DNA of 64,000 nucleotides from Oxytricha trifallax (lineage: Eukaryota > Ciliophora > Spirotrichea > Sporadotrichida > Oxytrichidae): NCBI GenBank assembly GCA_000711775.1, contig ARYC01000257.1, forward strand, positions 116,276-180,275, written 5' to 3'. The position numbers were made by a program, and so were the translations under genes. This document shows positions 23,601 to 35,639 of the stretch, one piece after another; position 1 is the stretch's first letter, and each line of letters opens with the position of its first letter. The notes beneath the pieces are model-generated. The model worked only from the letters and a program-made list of their open reading frames with translations. It made no database searches and had not been told where the DNA came from.

Positions 23601-24130
23601 TTTTTCTGGAAAATTTGCTAGAAAAGTTAATCGTATTTTTTCAGCTCTCCCTTGACGTTTCTCTTGATTTTGTTAAGTTCCTCGTAGCTAAGTTGACTCA
23701 ATTATTGGTTTCTGAATAAGTAGTTTCTTGTATCAATTTACAATCTTTCTTTTGAATCTTCCAGGAATTTCTTCCCTTTCGTGTTAACCTTACTTAATTC
23801 TTTTATTATTTAATCTCATCTCAATATTTAGTAGACATAATTGCTTGAATTCAAATTTCATTCCATGATATTATATTAAATTAAAACCCACTCAGATTAG
23901 GTCAAAGTATTAACCTGTTGCTCTGCAGCTGCGTTAGGTCCGAAGAGCTAGTTGGGCGTCCCATCAGGCATCAAAAGATTGGAAGTAGAAGCTCTGCCCA
24001 TGGGAATGTCAATGCGGGATTCATTTAGCTGCGAAGAGTTCTTAAAGTACTTCATGTGGCTGCTTCTGTTCATTGTGAACAACTAGGACACCGTGCTAGT
24101 CATTATCTCATTCAATATTTCAAATTCCAT
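20671..24130 (-). CDS. Q/N-rich coiled-coil protein, function unknown
   Basis: Not recognised as a named family. Start ATG 24130 (MEFEILNEIMTSTVSQLF), probable stop TGA 20671-20673 after NSIGVSASVGGIRQ. After an IES or intron (about 23810-23920) a basic helical region contains LSYEELNKIKRNVKGELK and PLYMYYKKLKQLK, followed at about 23510 by YEYFVQIGFKIKDQQFKL. The middle is low complexity, rich in Q, N, S, T and G, with many TAA/TAG codons (for example QQQQQQYQQQPQQ near 22290). Near 20880-21075 lies a charged coiled coil (EEFKKERGVLRQTLDTFRRD, then FKKDIKAVEGEF). Stretches such as 22330-22440, 21440-21880 and 20760-20870 are AT-rich and probably IESs or introns; exact pointers were not resolved. 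Confidence 0.6.
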
Positions 24131-24600
24131 TTTGTATAGGCTTGGTAAAATTTATCGATAAAGTCAAAAATGATTAGGAGGGAGATGTAAATCTAAGGGA
24201 TATTGTTTTATTTTTAAATAAACTTATTTAATTGGGCTATAATTTTGCTGTTAAACAATTTAGAAATTAATTGATTTAAATTTTAATAATTTGAATTAAA
24301 TTGTATTTAATAATTTTTTCACCTTAGATTATATAAAGATTGATGCAAAACTTGCTTTTTCTTCTTTTTTGTTTCTTAATGATTATATTTATTAATTATT
24401 ACGAATTTAAATTTGAATTGTTTATACCAACCATTTCCCAACTTTTTCCTATTTTTTCTATCACTTTGGGTATACTATTCTTAATTGATCAAATCCCAAA
24501 AACAAGATTAAATAAAAATAATAGACAAATGGAAAATAAATAATTTTATAAAATTATGATGTAAAATTAACATTAAATTATATTATAATTTTGATAAATC
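24131..24600. other. Divergent intergenic region
   Basis: 470 bp of AT-rich DNA between two divergent start codons. The frame at 24340-24543 is hydrophobic, TAA-terminated and has no supporting context. No gene called. Confidence 0.6.
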
Positions 24601-27600
24601 ATGAGAAACCAGTCTGTTCCCTTGCCAAGTCAAAACATCAGAAATAATATCAGTATTATATAATTATTATATAATCTAAAAAAGTAATACAGTAATTATA
24701 AAAATATGAACTTAATTTATAATAATGGCAAAATAAGTAACATTAATCATAGCAGACATCCACAGTAGCAGACATAAAACATAATAAATTTAAATTAAAT
24801 TCAGTCTCCCTTCACAAATAAAAGTACAATAAATAGTAACTACCAAGAGACTTAAAAAGTTATAGCAAACCTTATATTATCAATTACAATATTATTTTAT
24901 CTTCATGTATAATTCATTTCATATATCTTTTTGTAAATTTTATAATTTAAGTATTATTTTTGTGAGAAATAATCACAAATTAGTAAAAGACTGGAGACGA
25001 ATAAACATCAAACAATATTTATAATAATAATGGTTAAAAACAAAATAAACAAAATTACAAATAAAACACTTCACCCATCAATATTTCCTCATATTCCTAT
25101 TCGATTAATCCCCAAAACAATCATAAATACAAAAGATATTATTATTTAAAAATAAAAGTAAAATAATATATATTTTTTATACAATCAGTTTAGCTTTCAA
25201 GATGAAAATATTAGGGAAAAGAGAAAGAATTAGGAAGAAATTGAAGCTTTGGAATTTGCTACTCCAGAATATAAAACTCCTTAAAGAATTAAGAATTTCA
25301 ATATAGTTAAATAAGTTTGATTTTTAATTATAATTAGAAAAGAATTTTGGTAACTTAAAAAAGTTATTATATTTTATAAACCTTTTAATATAAATTTGTT
25401 AATATTTTTAATTAATTATATTTAATATTTGTAAGCAATAACATATAACCTTTGCCTTATGTGAATCAGACATAAAGTCAGAGAAGAAACGCAAGTTAAC
25501 AAAACACATTGAGTAGATTAAACAATAATCAATCTTAGAGGAAGTCAATGAATGGCTTAGATATTAATGCGAATCAGTAAAATTAAGTTAATGAAGAAGG
25601 ATTGCTAGAGAATTCAATTGCACATCAAATGCAATAATAAATGGGTATATAATTTATACATAAAAAATTAGAATAACTTATCGTCAAGATATAAAATAAT
25701 GCCTGTTACTATATAATATATAATGTTAACATAGCAAAACAACAAACAATTATCTAATCAAATGAATAAAGTTTAGATGATAAATGGTAATAATGAGTCA
25801 AATAATGATTAAGTAAAGCTAATAAGACATAATTTTATATAATATTTTTATTGCAGGGATCTGGATGATTCAGATAAATTATTTTATATATTAATTTATT
25901 TTTAGCATAAAAATTTGGCTAATTTAATATTCAAGAAAAGTTATGAAATAGATTATATACTTTTTTTAGAGAAAAACGTACTATTTTTAATATTTATTTT
26001 GGATAGATACTGTAGGAAAACATTTGATTTGGGAAAAATATCTATAATTAATAAATCAATAATTTAAAATAGTGGCAGTTAAATTTGTGGAAACATAGAG
26101 AATATGGTACTTGTTTGACAGAGAATTCAAAATCAGCTAGACTTTACTATTGGAGGTACCCCACTATCGCATTCCGGGAGCGAGTTAACTCGACTTTAAA
26201 ATTCGGTGATTTGTTTAGTTGAATTTATGCCAAAATTAAAGTCGCGTTAACTCGCTCCGGGAATGCGATAGAGGGGTACCGCCAATATTTATTAATTAAA
26301 AATATTTTTCCCAAATCAAATGTATTCCTACAATATTATCATTATCCATTAATAGATTATATCCAATTTTTATATTTATCTGTAACGAAATGATCTTAGG
26401 GGAACTAATTTCTCTAAATCATGCAAATTTTGTTAAGATTTAGTTATTGTCTACTGAACAAATTAAACTATAATCTTTTTACTATCAAATCAATAATCAT
26501 TATATATTATTTATCACATGAAGTTTATTAACATATAAGAGCCCAGGACTCAGAAACCCTTAAAAATGTCCAACTCCTTTGACTATTTAAAAGCAAGGAG
26601 TAAAAACTAATCAAACACCAAAGTATAATCGGAAATTAGGATATCTATAAAGTTCATCAGAAATGAACTGCCTTGAAAATATAAACGGGACTCCTTAAAG
26701 TAATGGAATTGGGACGAGAATAAGTGGTGGAATCATAAATTCAGCTAATGTAACAAACTTCACTCAATCAAATGGAGTCAGTTAGATTTGTCATTAAAAT
26801 GCTCCTTAGCATATAAGAAGGTTTTTGTCAAGTATCCCTAATGGCATCATAATACAAAATACTAATTCAGCTCTGTCTTCATAAAATCAAGGGGAGGGTG
26901 GAAAGAATCATCTCACTGGAATTATGATTAATTCAGCAAAATAAAGCATTTAGGATAGTAATCAATTAAAACAAGGGAAAACATAGGAAAATAACATTGT
27001 CTTTAGCGTGCATAAAAATGTGGGAAGTTTAAATGACAATAGATTGAATGACATTTAATTGTTGTTAAGAAAAAAGCATATGAAAGTTAGATCAAAGACT
27101 TTGTAATAAATTTTTTATTCATTATTCTAATTAACTTCAAAGCTAACAAGGTAGAAAGACGAAGATCAAAACGAAAGACTAGAACTAATATTAGACGTCA
27201 ATGATAAATCAAAGCAAATAAATCTAAACTTAAAATCTTCTCCAAATCATCCAAATAACAAAGATTAATCCTTAAAGTAGTAGTCTTAAATTGATAGCAT
27301 TTCTCAAAATAGGTAAATTGCAATGCAAAGAAGATCCTAAAAATTCCAGCATATTATGGAATATAATAACAGTTAAGTCAAATAACAAAATTCAGAAAAA
27401 ATGTCATTTTAATCTACCGAGACATAATTATAGTGGAAGGGGAAAAATAATGACTATGGAGCGAATTCTAATATACATAGTTCTAACAATCGATTTGTTA
27501 ACAAATAATATTGAGGTCATTATTTTTTTTGTAGTTAATAAATAATGACGATTATTGAAAATTTTTCACCCTAAAATAAGACTCATTTTACAACACTTAA

Positions 27601-30600
27601 TATCAAAATACCTTCAGTGAAAACAACTTGCCTTTGCAACCAAACTAGAGTAATAATTAATTTTCTAGTAGAGCATAAAGCATAAAAATATCAGATCCAC
27701 TTCTCACTTATCCTTATTAAAATTCAGAAGATACATCTGGCATTTAACTACCAAATTTAAATACAAAAACTTCACATACATCTAAGAATCAAACTTCCTC
27801 TTAATATTAATGAAAAATTATAAAATGTAGATTGGATTAAATCAATTAAAATTGTTGGCAATAAAAATTATCGTTTAAAAGACTCTTAATCTTAAGTTTC
27901 TCCTCTTGGAAATTATTTAATATATAAATGTTTTTATTGGCGGCGTTATTACATCGTATTAAAATAAGATGACTTAAGTTTTTTTAACACTTTTAAAAGT
28001 AATTAAAAATATTTCTCAAAAAATATATCATAAATAACCATAAATTAAAGAATTAATAGTAAAATCAAGCTAATTAAATTCCCTAATTTAAACAGCTTTA
28101 TCTACCATATATTTTGATTTAATAATTATTTATTAAGATTTAATTTTCTAATCAAATAAATTTTTTATTATATTACAAGCAGAGCACCCCTAAAACCTCC
28201 TAATAAAAAAAGAATAAAAGTCAATTTTAAAGTACCCAGAAGAACTCACCCCACTTTTAAATCAAAGCAAATGGAATGAATGAAAGTATATTAAAAAATT
28301 CATCTAAGTAACAAAGAAGAAAAATTAAATCTATTTTACTAGAGAAGCAACAAACATCATAGCTTTCTTCTAAGCCAAGTTCAGATTTAACCAAATTCAA
28401 ACACCAAACTGATAAATCTATTGTGATTTACTTCCTATTTTTTAATGAGTAAAATTATCTTATATGTTAAGTAATGATAAATCACTGAACCACGTAGTGT
28501 AAGATATGATCTAGAGAGATACAGGTATCCATTCATCAGGCACGTAATCCTTTAAAATAACTCCCAATTAAATATAAAATTTACAAAAATAGCATCCCAT
28601 GAAAAACAGCCAAATTACCTAGGCCTTTAAGTCAGAGTTATAAAATTGGATTGAAAGTTCTGACTCTAATATTAATAGCAGGGACAATTAGAATTTAGGA
28701 GTTCCTTTATTTACTTTTATTATTTTATATACAAATTAAATTTAAATAACTATCCATGAATTTTATGGGGAAGTCTGAACTTTTAATTCATAGTGAAACT
28801 GATATAAGGAATGTAGAAATTATTTAAAAGCAAAATTTCTAAAATCAATTAGAGAGGAATTCATATTAGCATTCTTAAAATGGAAATAATTATGTCTCTT
28901 TTTAATAAAACTAGCTCGAGAATTAATTAAACGAATATGATACAAATGTAAATAAATACTAAGTGTAGAGCAGCTAATATTATGAGAAATAAATTAGATA
29001 ATAGAGATAAATTATTAAACCTGTTTTTTCGAAGTTGAAGAAAAAAAGTATTTTTATTTTTTTTTAAATAAATTTTTTATTATCATCAATTGAGTTATCA
29101 AATTCGAATTTTTTCAAACTCATTTAATAAAATTTATCTCAATTATACTTATTTACATATTTGATTTATTTTTATAATGTAATACTACTTGTAAAATTAA
29201 GATTTACAGGAGGACTATAACCATAACGAAAATTAAGACTCAGTAAGTGAATCCTCTTAATAATATAAGCAAAGTACAACCAGTGACTATGATCAATTTA
29301 GCTAGACATAACTTTTATAGCAATAGAACAACAATTTATAGTAAGATTAACTTTATTATTTAGAAAAGGGTACAAATTAAATTCTAGAACTTGTTGATGA
29401 GGATCTTATATAAATTGACAGTCCTCAAAAACCTTACTAAAACTTAAATTAGCAAGTTTAAAGCATGAAATTTTCACCAAACAAAAAGGGTTCAGTGAAA
29501 CAGAGAATTTTATAAATTAAACCAATTTAGAGAAGTTCATTTCAAATTGATGATAAAACCTCAGTGACTCCAGTTTTAAAACCTGATAAGCAATATACTT
29601 AAAAAGTTTCAGATAACAATATCAATGACTTAGAAGATTTAAGAGTAAGAACTAGTGTATTGAAGAGTAATTAAATAAGCTTTGCCAATTAAAGAAATGA
29701 AGTACTGATAAACATAAATATGACTAACAAAAATGAAAGCAAAAATCAGATTATATCTAGCTTTAAATAGAGTGTTCTAAACATCTAAAAGATTAATGTT
29801 CCTCAGCCAACTTTCCAAAATAATTCAAATTCATTATCTCCAACAAAACTTTAGAAAAATCAATTCTTGAACAGCCCTCAAATAGGAGGCAAAAAGAGTT
29901 TACTTTCTAGGTGAATACCGACCAATGAAAAAATGGTTCCACCTAGAACTCCTGAAAAATGTGGAATTACCAAAAGACTTGTATTTAGGAGAAGAGATCG
30001 AATGAAAGATAGAAATTTGATAATTGTCTACTATGATGGCGTTTTAGGGGATACCAATTACTCTCCTAGTTTCAACAATCTCAGAATAAGATATGGAGCA
30101 ATTAGTGGATTGAGAAAGCTTTATGCATGGAGCTAGATCGTAATTGTCATGCCCTATATTACTAAAAGGGCTAAAGTTATCGCAACTTATCTAGAGAAGC
30201 ATCAAGGATGCCCTGTTGATGCTATTTATACAATGAGATAGAAATAGCTTGGCAAGACTAAGAATAAATGGTTTCGTTATCAACAGATTTTTGAAGATTT
30301 TGATGTCAATGATGAAGAGAAGATTATCTCAAATGTTATGGTAAGATAAAATTATTCTAACTCTATCTTTAGATAATTGGTGCATGTGTCAAAGAGGTCT
30401 ACGATAAAACAGAGTTTGACAAAGACTTTAAATCAGACACAGATAATAGTTTTGGAGTTGAGCCCTCTCTTAAAATTAGCAATGTACCCTCTATACTACT
30501 GTAAGTTATTCTTTAAAATAATGATATAGAGAAGGATGCAGCGGACTCACGGCTAAATAAGATCAGAATTAAAGTGCCTCAAATAAAGTTAATCCAGTGT

Positions 30601-31202
30601 CTTTAATAATACCTCACTTGAAGCTTGACACAAATAACTGCAACTTCACTTAAGTTACGAGGTTTATTGAAGCTATCAAAACTTTTCACTTATCATAAAT
30701 AAAAATGTTGAGTGACCACAGTTATGACTAAGGTAAAAGAAAAGATAGCAATCATACTCATTTAAGTGCTAACAATAGATCGATGCAAAGCACTTCTATT
30801 GAATATAGCGACTTTCATGGGAAAAAGTAGCTTAAGTCAAAGAAGTTAAACGAGTTCGTTAAGTTAAACTTTTTGGAATTGTTTTACCAAATTTAAGAAC
30901 AAAAATAGCAAAAGCCTTTGCCAAATAAAGACTTTTAGAATGTTCTAACTATCGAGAATAAAGAGCTTTAAGCTCACATTTTCAAGCATGAGGTAATAGA
31001 GGAATTCTTGAAAGATAAAACTGACAAGAAAAAATTCTCAATTGTATAGAAAAGATTCAAAGCTCTTACAGATATTGAAAATCCATAGCCTGCTACTTTT
31101 GATGAGATGCATCCTTAAATTTCTCAAATGTTCAGTTATCAGTCTATGTTAATATTTTTATAACATTTTGGTTGTCAGTCTATATTTCATTTTAAGATTT
31201 GA
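24601..31202 (+). CDS. Large Q/N-rich protein with a degenerate HAD-like domain, multi-MDS
   Basis: Start ATG 24601 (MRNQSVPLPSQNIRNN), stop TGA 31200-31202. Coding-like blocks, all on the plus strand and in order, lie near 24601-24900, 25190-25320, 25440-25660, 26540-27110, 27130-27310, 29210-29930, 29930-30350, 30375-30510 and 30560-31202. The N-terminal two thirds is low complexity, rich in N, Q and S. The segment at 29930-30470 resembles a haloacid-dehalogenase fold: LIIVYYDGVLGDT at the motif I position (Y where HAD enzymes have the nucleophile Asp), then GLRKLYAWSQIVIVMPY and IIGACVKEVYDK. A charged C-terminus includes EVIEEFLKDKTDKKKFS. AT-rich gaps between blocks are IESs (one holds a MITE). 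Function is not assigned; enzymatic activity is unlikely given the lost Asp. Confidence 0.55.
26011..26332. mobile_element. Palindromic MITE copy A (322 bp)
   Basis: An element with long inverted repeats. The left end TGTAGGAAAACATTTGATTT mirrors the right end CAAATGTATTCCTACA. The inner arms carry GGTACCCCACTATCGCATTC and its inverse, plus GGAGCGAGTTAACTCG. No coding capacity. It shares the terminal TGTAG, the motif GAGAATTCAAAATCAGCT and the TATCGCAT core with copy B at 49832-50244. It lies in an IES-like gap of the surrounding gene. Confidence 0.8.
27545..29210 (+). other. AT-rich interval inside the Q/N-rich gene
   Basis: About 1.65 kb of AT-rich DNA with scattered N/K-rich short frames. 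It may hold further short MDSs, but I cannot resolve pointers; most of it is probably IES. Confidence 0.4.
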
Positions 31203-31272
31203 ATACTAATTAGCTTTAAAAAATTATACTGTATTTTTTAAATAAAAACAGACCTCATTAATCTTAATTTAA

Positions 31273-31931
31273 ATGTTTAGCGCTAATGAATCACTTAATA
31301 ACAACTATATATTAAATTACCGAAAGAGATATCTGGGGGCAGCTATGAATTGCACTGCAGATGAAGTAATGAATGCAAAACAGCTCAATGACTTATAAAT
31401 GACTTAGAAAACTGAATGGAGTGAGATACCATGTTCAAATTTGAATTATTTCGCGACTCATAGATTTTTCGTGCTCAAGGGATATCTGACTTGTTCTAAA
31501 CAGCAGCTAATCACCAAATAAATTATAATACTCTATATTTAGTTAAATTATCCAAAATTTTTTTACGGATTTATATTTATAGCATCTTTATTTATAAAAA
31601 TTCATATATAATAGCAAATACAACAAATAGCAACAATTGTGGAAGCATGAATATGTATGAATACGTAGATGTTTAGAGGGAAATGGGTGAATTTCTGCCA
31701 AATGATATACAAAACATTATAAATAATTAATCTTAATTCGATGTGCAAGATTGGCTTTGCAAGAAAATGTTTGCCAGGCCTATGAACCAAATTATCATCA
31801 TTATTTATATCATAAAGTATGCTAAATAAATTAAGAATTTCTATAAGGTATATCTTTTTAAATAAGAGAATATTGTTAAAAAGTAAATTATCAGCAAAAA
31901 GAAAGGGGCAGGAAACGGATTAAATCAATGA
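31273..31931 (+). CDS. Small unknown protein, two MDSs
   Basis: No family recognised. The ATG starts MFSANESLNNNYILNY. MDS1 runs to about 31530 and MDS2 from 31607. The pointer TATAATA (31524-31530 and 31607-31613) keeps the codon phase and joins KQQLITKQII to IANTTNSNNCG. The second part has MNMYEYVDVQREMGEFLP, a short hydrophobic run NQIIIIIYIIKYA and a lysine-rich tail (KKQIISKKKGAGNG), ending at TGA 31929-31931. Total is about 190 residues. Its 3' end overlaps the 3' end of the convergent CEP19-like gene by about 40 bp. Confidence 0.55.
31524..31606 (+). other. IES, pointer TATAATA (83 bp)
   Basis: 7 bp repeat at 31524-31530 and 31607-31613 in the same codon phase. Caution: the repeat is AT-only in AT-rich DNA. 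Confidence 0.6.
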
Positions 31932-33113
31932 AATATATATATTGTAATTTAATTTGAATTCCAATATTCAATAGTTTAATGTAGAATGCATGTGTATAAT
32001 AATATTTTCCTTTATCATTTTTGGGAGGGTCTACTTTAGCAGGTTGTATATTCTTAGCAACCTCAACTGGAGAATTATCTTCGTCTTCATCGCTCTCGTT
32101 TTTCTCATAATCTACGAATCTCTTTCTCTCAAAGAAATTTGGCTTCCTGTCATCCTCCTATTTACTATTATCTTTACTGCTCTCAATCACTTATAATTTT
32201 ATTTATAACATTTACATAAAAAAAAATTAAAATCTATAGTAAGAAAACAAAAACATATGATGCACTAAACTTTTTAAAAATAAGATAATTTAAAGTCTTA
32301 TATTAATATTTATGATTTTATAAATTGGCTTGACTTCAGCAGGGGCACTAGACTTATTTTCCTTATTTCCTGATTTATTATACAACTGAGAGTGCAGTTT
32401 ATTCAGTAGGTCTATAACCTAAACACAAAATGTTTAATTTAATTTCATAAAGTTTGATTGATGATGTCAATATAGAAATATGATGACCTTTAAACCTAAT
32501 TTCTATTCATAGACAAAAAATGTAATCAATTAGCTGAGTGATCGTATTTATTTAAATTAAAGCAGCTTATGAGCTTTTAAATTCATTTTTAAAGTATAAA
32601 TTAGAAATGAAATTCTGATTTATATTAATGATTATATATAAATAAATAATTAAGCTTGTATACTTACCTATTGTCTGCTAATCTTATGAGGGTTGAAGTA
32701 AGTTTTCTCTCTAGCAAAGAGATCTTCACAAACTTGCTTGAGGTCTGATGTCTCTTTCAAGTCCACTTTGATTTCATGCACGTATTTTCGAGTGCCTTTC
32801 ATAGAGTGTGCTATTTAATACACTATTGCAATCACTACATATATATAGAAAGTATGAAATTTCTAAAAATATTAAGGGAGAGATAATTTACTGAATGTTA
32901 TGACTTTAAAAAAACAAGTATTAAATTTCAGCAAGTTAAGAATCAAATCAATCCATATATTTAATTAAATAATTAGTGAATAGTAGGTGGGCGAAATCTG
33001 AGACAAAATTTAATTGGATCTGCTTGGATGAAGCCACCGTTGCTAGCGGGCACTTAATAAGATAGTTCTAAATTCATAGCTGTTTTTTATTAACTCGACC
33101 CTGTTTTTGCCAT
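31891..33113 (-). CDS. CEP19-like centrosomal/ciliary protein
   Basis: ATG 33113 starts MAKTGSSQQKTAMNLEL. The first MDS carries IKFCLRFRPPTI; the next carries VVIAIVYQIAHSMKGTRKY and YFNPHKISRQQVIDLL. The order RF-x-PP-x-I, a hydrophobic strand ending in Y, then a charged helical region resembles CEP19, a short centriole/ciliary-base protein of animals and ciliated protists. The two pieces join in frame through a short TAT pointer (weak, AT-rich). An intron GTAAGT...TTTAG separates ISRQQ and VIDLLNKLH (about 32690 to 32420). A last acidic/basic block (about 31990-32195) has NFFERKRFVDYEKNE, and the stop is TGA 31891-31893. The family call rests on motif order only. Confidence 0.5.
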
Positions 33114-33660
33114 ATTTTTGTTTTAGTAATTTGGGGTTAAGTATTCACTCTTGTTTTATATGAAATTTAATTTATGCATCAATTTTATCAATTTGGTTTA
33201 TATAAAATCTGCTATTATTAGTATTATTCTATCAATATTATACTGAAAATATTTTATAATTATTGGAAATAATACAAAAATGTAGATAGTTCGAGCATTT
33301 TTTATTTCTAAAGTAATATCATACTTACACTTTTAAATTAAATTAAAATATTAACTCAAGGCATTAATTAAGATTAAATTATAATCTTCATAATATATAA
33401 ACTCAAGAGCTATTATTAATTATAAAATAACTTACCCATAATTTTAATTTAAGAAATCCACAATAACAGTATTATTACAAGAATATATTTGTTAATAAAA
33501 ATAAACATAGATTTTTTCGTGTTTTATTTGTATGATTTTTGTGTATTGTGCAATAATAATTTAAATTTTTTGAAAATTAAATGTAGTTTGAGTAAATAAA
33601 GCTTATTAAATTTCATAATAATTAAACTTAACAATAATATAAAAATATAATTTTACAGCT
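33114..33660. other. Divergent intergenic region
   Basis: About 550 bp of AT-rich DNA between the CEP19-like and DPY-30-motif start codons. No gene or repeat seen; it presumably holds both promoters. Confidence 0.6.
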
Positions 33661-35306
33661 ATGTCGAAAGCGAGTGGATTATCAGCAGCAGCTAATAAAG
33701 ATGTCAAAGCTGACAAGAAAGCAGTGAAGAGAGAGCAAGATCACCCTGATGCAGCTTATATTAAGCGAGAGGACATTGGTGTAGTGGTGGCCAAGGGACT
33801 CGCTGTCATGTTTAAAACTCAACCTAAAAACCCTGTGGATTTCTTAGCTAAGTGGTTATTGAACTATTGATTTATAAAAAGATCAAGTTTACACACCACT
33901 TATATCATCATTAGGGTATAAAATCCGGATAATAAAATATGTATAAACTACGCTAATGTAGAGAAGCAAGTAGTTTAAGAACATGAACATGAAAATAAAG
34001 TCAAAGAATTGAAAGATAAACTTGAATATCAAGCAAGTGTAGAGCGCACTGAAGCAGACGTTAAAGCCAAAGAACAATAAGAAGAAGATTTAAAAACCAA
34101 GAGATTCCAAGAAAAGATTGAATTCTCCACTGATTTAAACGACTTTTTATAGTATGTTTTGGAACAGTTTTTGCAAAAAGATATATATTAAATTGTAAAA
34201 TAGACCAGTTACAGGATCTTGCTGATTATTTGAAGTCAAAGACTTCCTCTACTGCAGTGTATATTGGTAAATTGGTTCAGCCAAAGCGTGCAATAAGCGA
34301 TGAGGATGATGAGCAAGCTCACGAAGATCCAACTCGCAATCCCATTATTCATTTCATTCATTCAACTGAGGGTCATGAGTATTTAATTGACAAGACTCTC
34401 GAGCAGGAACAAGGCCTAACATTCGATGTATTTAGAGAAGAAGAACCATTGTAAGAAGAAAGAATTCTTGACGAGGGCGAAGAAGGTTACGAAGAGCAGT
34501 AAGCTAGATTTAGAGCAAAGGAATAAGAGGAAGTTCTTCCTAAACACATTTACGTGCAAGAGGTTGTTAGAGAGCCAAGAATGCATTTCTTCAAAGTGCC
34601 AAAGCTTGGATCATACATGGCTATTAGACTTGAATATGAGAGTTGCCTAACTGAAGAAGTTGTTAATAACTAATTTTAATAATAAATTTTCAAGCCTTAG
34701 CAGCAGCTGTCCAAGATTACATTGAAGTTAGACATAAACAAAGGGAGCAAGATGAAGAAAAGCGTTAATATTACGAAAAGCTTGAAGAAGAGAAAGGTGA
34801 TAACGAAGATGGTGGAGATCATTAGCATGAGAGACGCTGGGATGAGATCAAACCTCAGCCATTTTTGTCAAGAAAAATCTAATTCGTAGTATGTCTCAAT
34901 ACTATGGGTTAGGATCGTGAATTTACTGAGGATGAGAAAAAACTCGCACTTAGAACTGTTAGAGACTACAGAGACAAATGGGAGTCTTTTAATTACATAA
35001 ATTTGATATTAATATGGCATGTTAATTTAATGGGAGCAGGTAGAACACGAGAACCTTAAATAAGATATAGTCCGCAGAGTAAAAAGAATTCAGTTTGACA
35101 AAGATTACAAAGAGCACTACGAACAAGTTGATGCCCAAGCCCTTGAAAAGAAAGTTGAAGAAAAATTGGTGCCTAAGGAGGGTGAAGAGCCAATGGATGA
35201 GGAGACCAGACAATTAATGGCCAGAAAGCTCAGATTCAAGCTGCTTACTAAAGGCTTCTACAGTAAAGAAAAGCCTAATAAAAAGCCCAAGTTCCATGCA
35301 AAGTGA
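33661..35306 (+). CDS. DPY-30-motif axonemal-type protein (radial spoke RSP2-like)
   Basis: ATG 33661 (MSKASGLSAAANKDVKAD), stop TGA 35304-35306. The N-terminus has a DPY-30 dimerisation/docking motif, GLAVMFKTQPKNPVDFLAKW, then a coiled coil (VVQEHEHENKVKELKDKLEY). The middle (IIHFIHSTEGHEYLIDKTL onward) could be a GAF-like domain, followed by charged segments and a basic C-terminus. DPY-30 followed by a GAF-like region and coiled coil is the layout of radial spoke protein RSP2 of motile cilia (established for Chlamydomonas); assignment here is inference. Five MDSs are joined by pointers AACTA, AGA, AAG and TGGGAG, all of which keep the frame. No frameshift seen. Confidence 0.72.
33862..33945 (+). 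other. IES, pointer AACTA (84 bp)
   Basis: AACTA at 33862-33866 and 33946-33950; excision removes a TGA and joins KWLLNY to ANVEKQVVQ. Confidence 0.88.
34179..34201 (+). other. Very short IES, pointer AGA (23 bp)
   Basis: AGA at 34179-34181 and 34202-34204, in the same codon phase. Excision joins LEQFLQK to DQLQDLADYL; without it the frame is wrong. Confidence 0.72.
34657..34691 (+). other. Short IES, pointer AAG (35 bp)
   Basis: AAG at 34657-34659 and 34692-34694 in the same codon phase; joins SCLTEE to ALAAAVQDY. Confidence 0.75.
34979..35030 (+). other. IES, pointer TGGGAG (52 bp)
   Basis: TGGGAG at 34979-34984 and 35031-35036; joins YRDKWE to QVEHENLKQ in frame. Confidence 0.9.
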
Positions 35307-35639
35307 TTATTCAGTGATATTATTTTATATTTAAGAAACTATAAAGGAGAGGTAAAACATAAAATTACTTTTTACTATAAATATTTTCAATAAAAAGTAT
35401 TTAATGAAAATAAAAGATAAAATTTATATAGTTTTTTATTAATGTTTTTTAATAAAAAGTATATATAACTCTATAAATTGATTTATTGTTTTTTAGGTTT
35501 CGTCAAATATCATCATAAAAAACTTAAATTCCATATAATTATTTAATTATAGAAAGAATCCCTTTAAAAAAACTTTATTTAAAGTCAATGGCATTATAAA
35601 TTATAAATTAAATTAATAAAAAGAATATATAAATTCTTA

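Noticed and set aside
31990-32196. Plus-strand hydrophobic ORF (68 aa) resembling a membrane protein
   Set aside because: It is the antisense of a charged, acidic minus-strand block (NFFERKRFVDYEKNE) that belongs to the CEP19-like gene.
33000-33080. Non-coding RNA in the GC-richer patch near 33000-33060
   Set aside because: The minus strand is open and encodes the N-terminal CEP19-like segment ending RFRPPTI.
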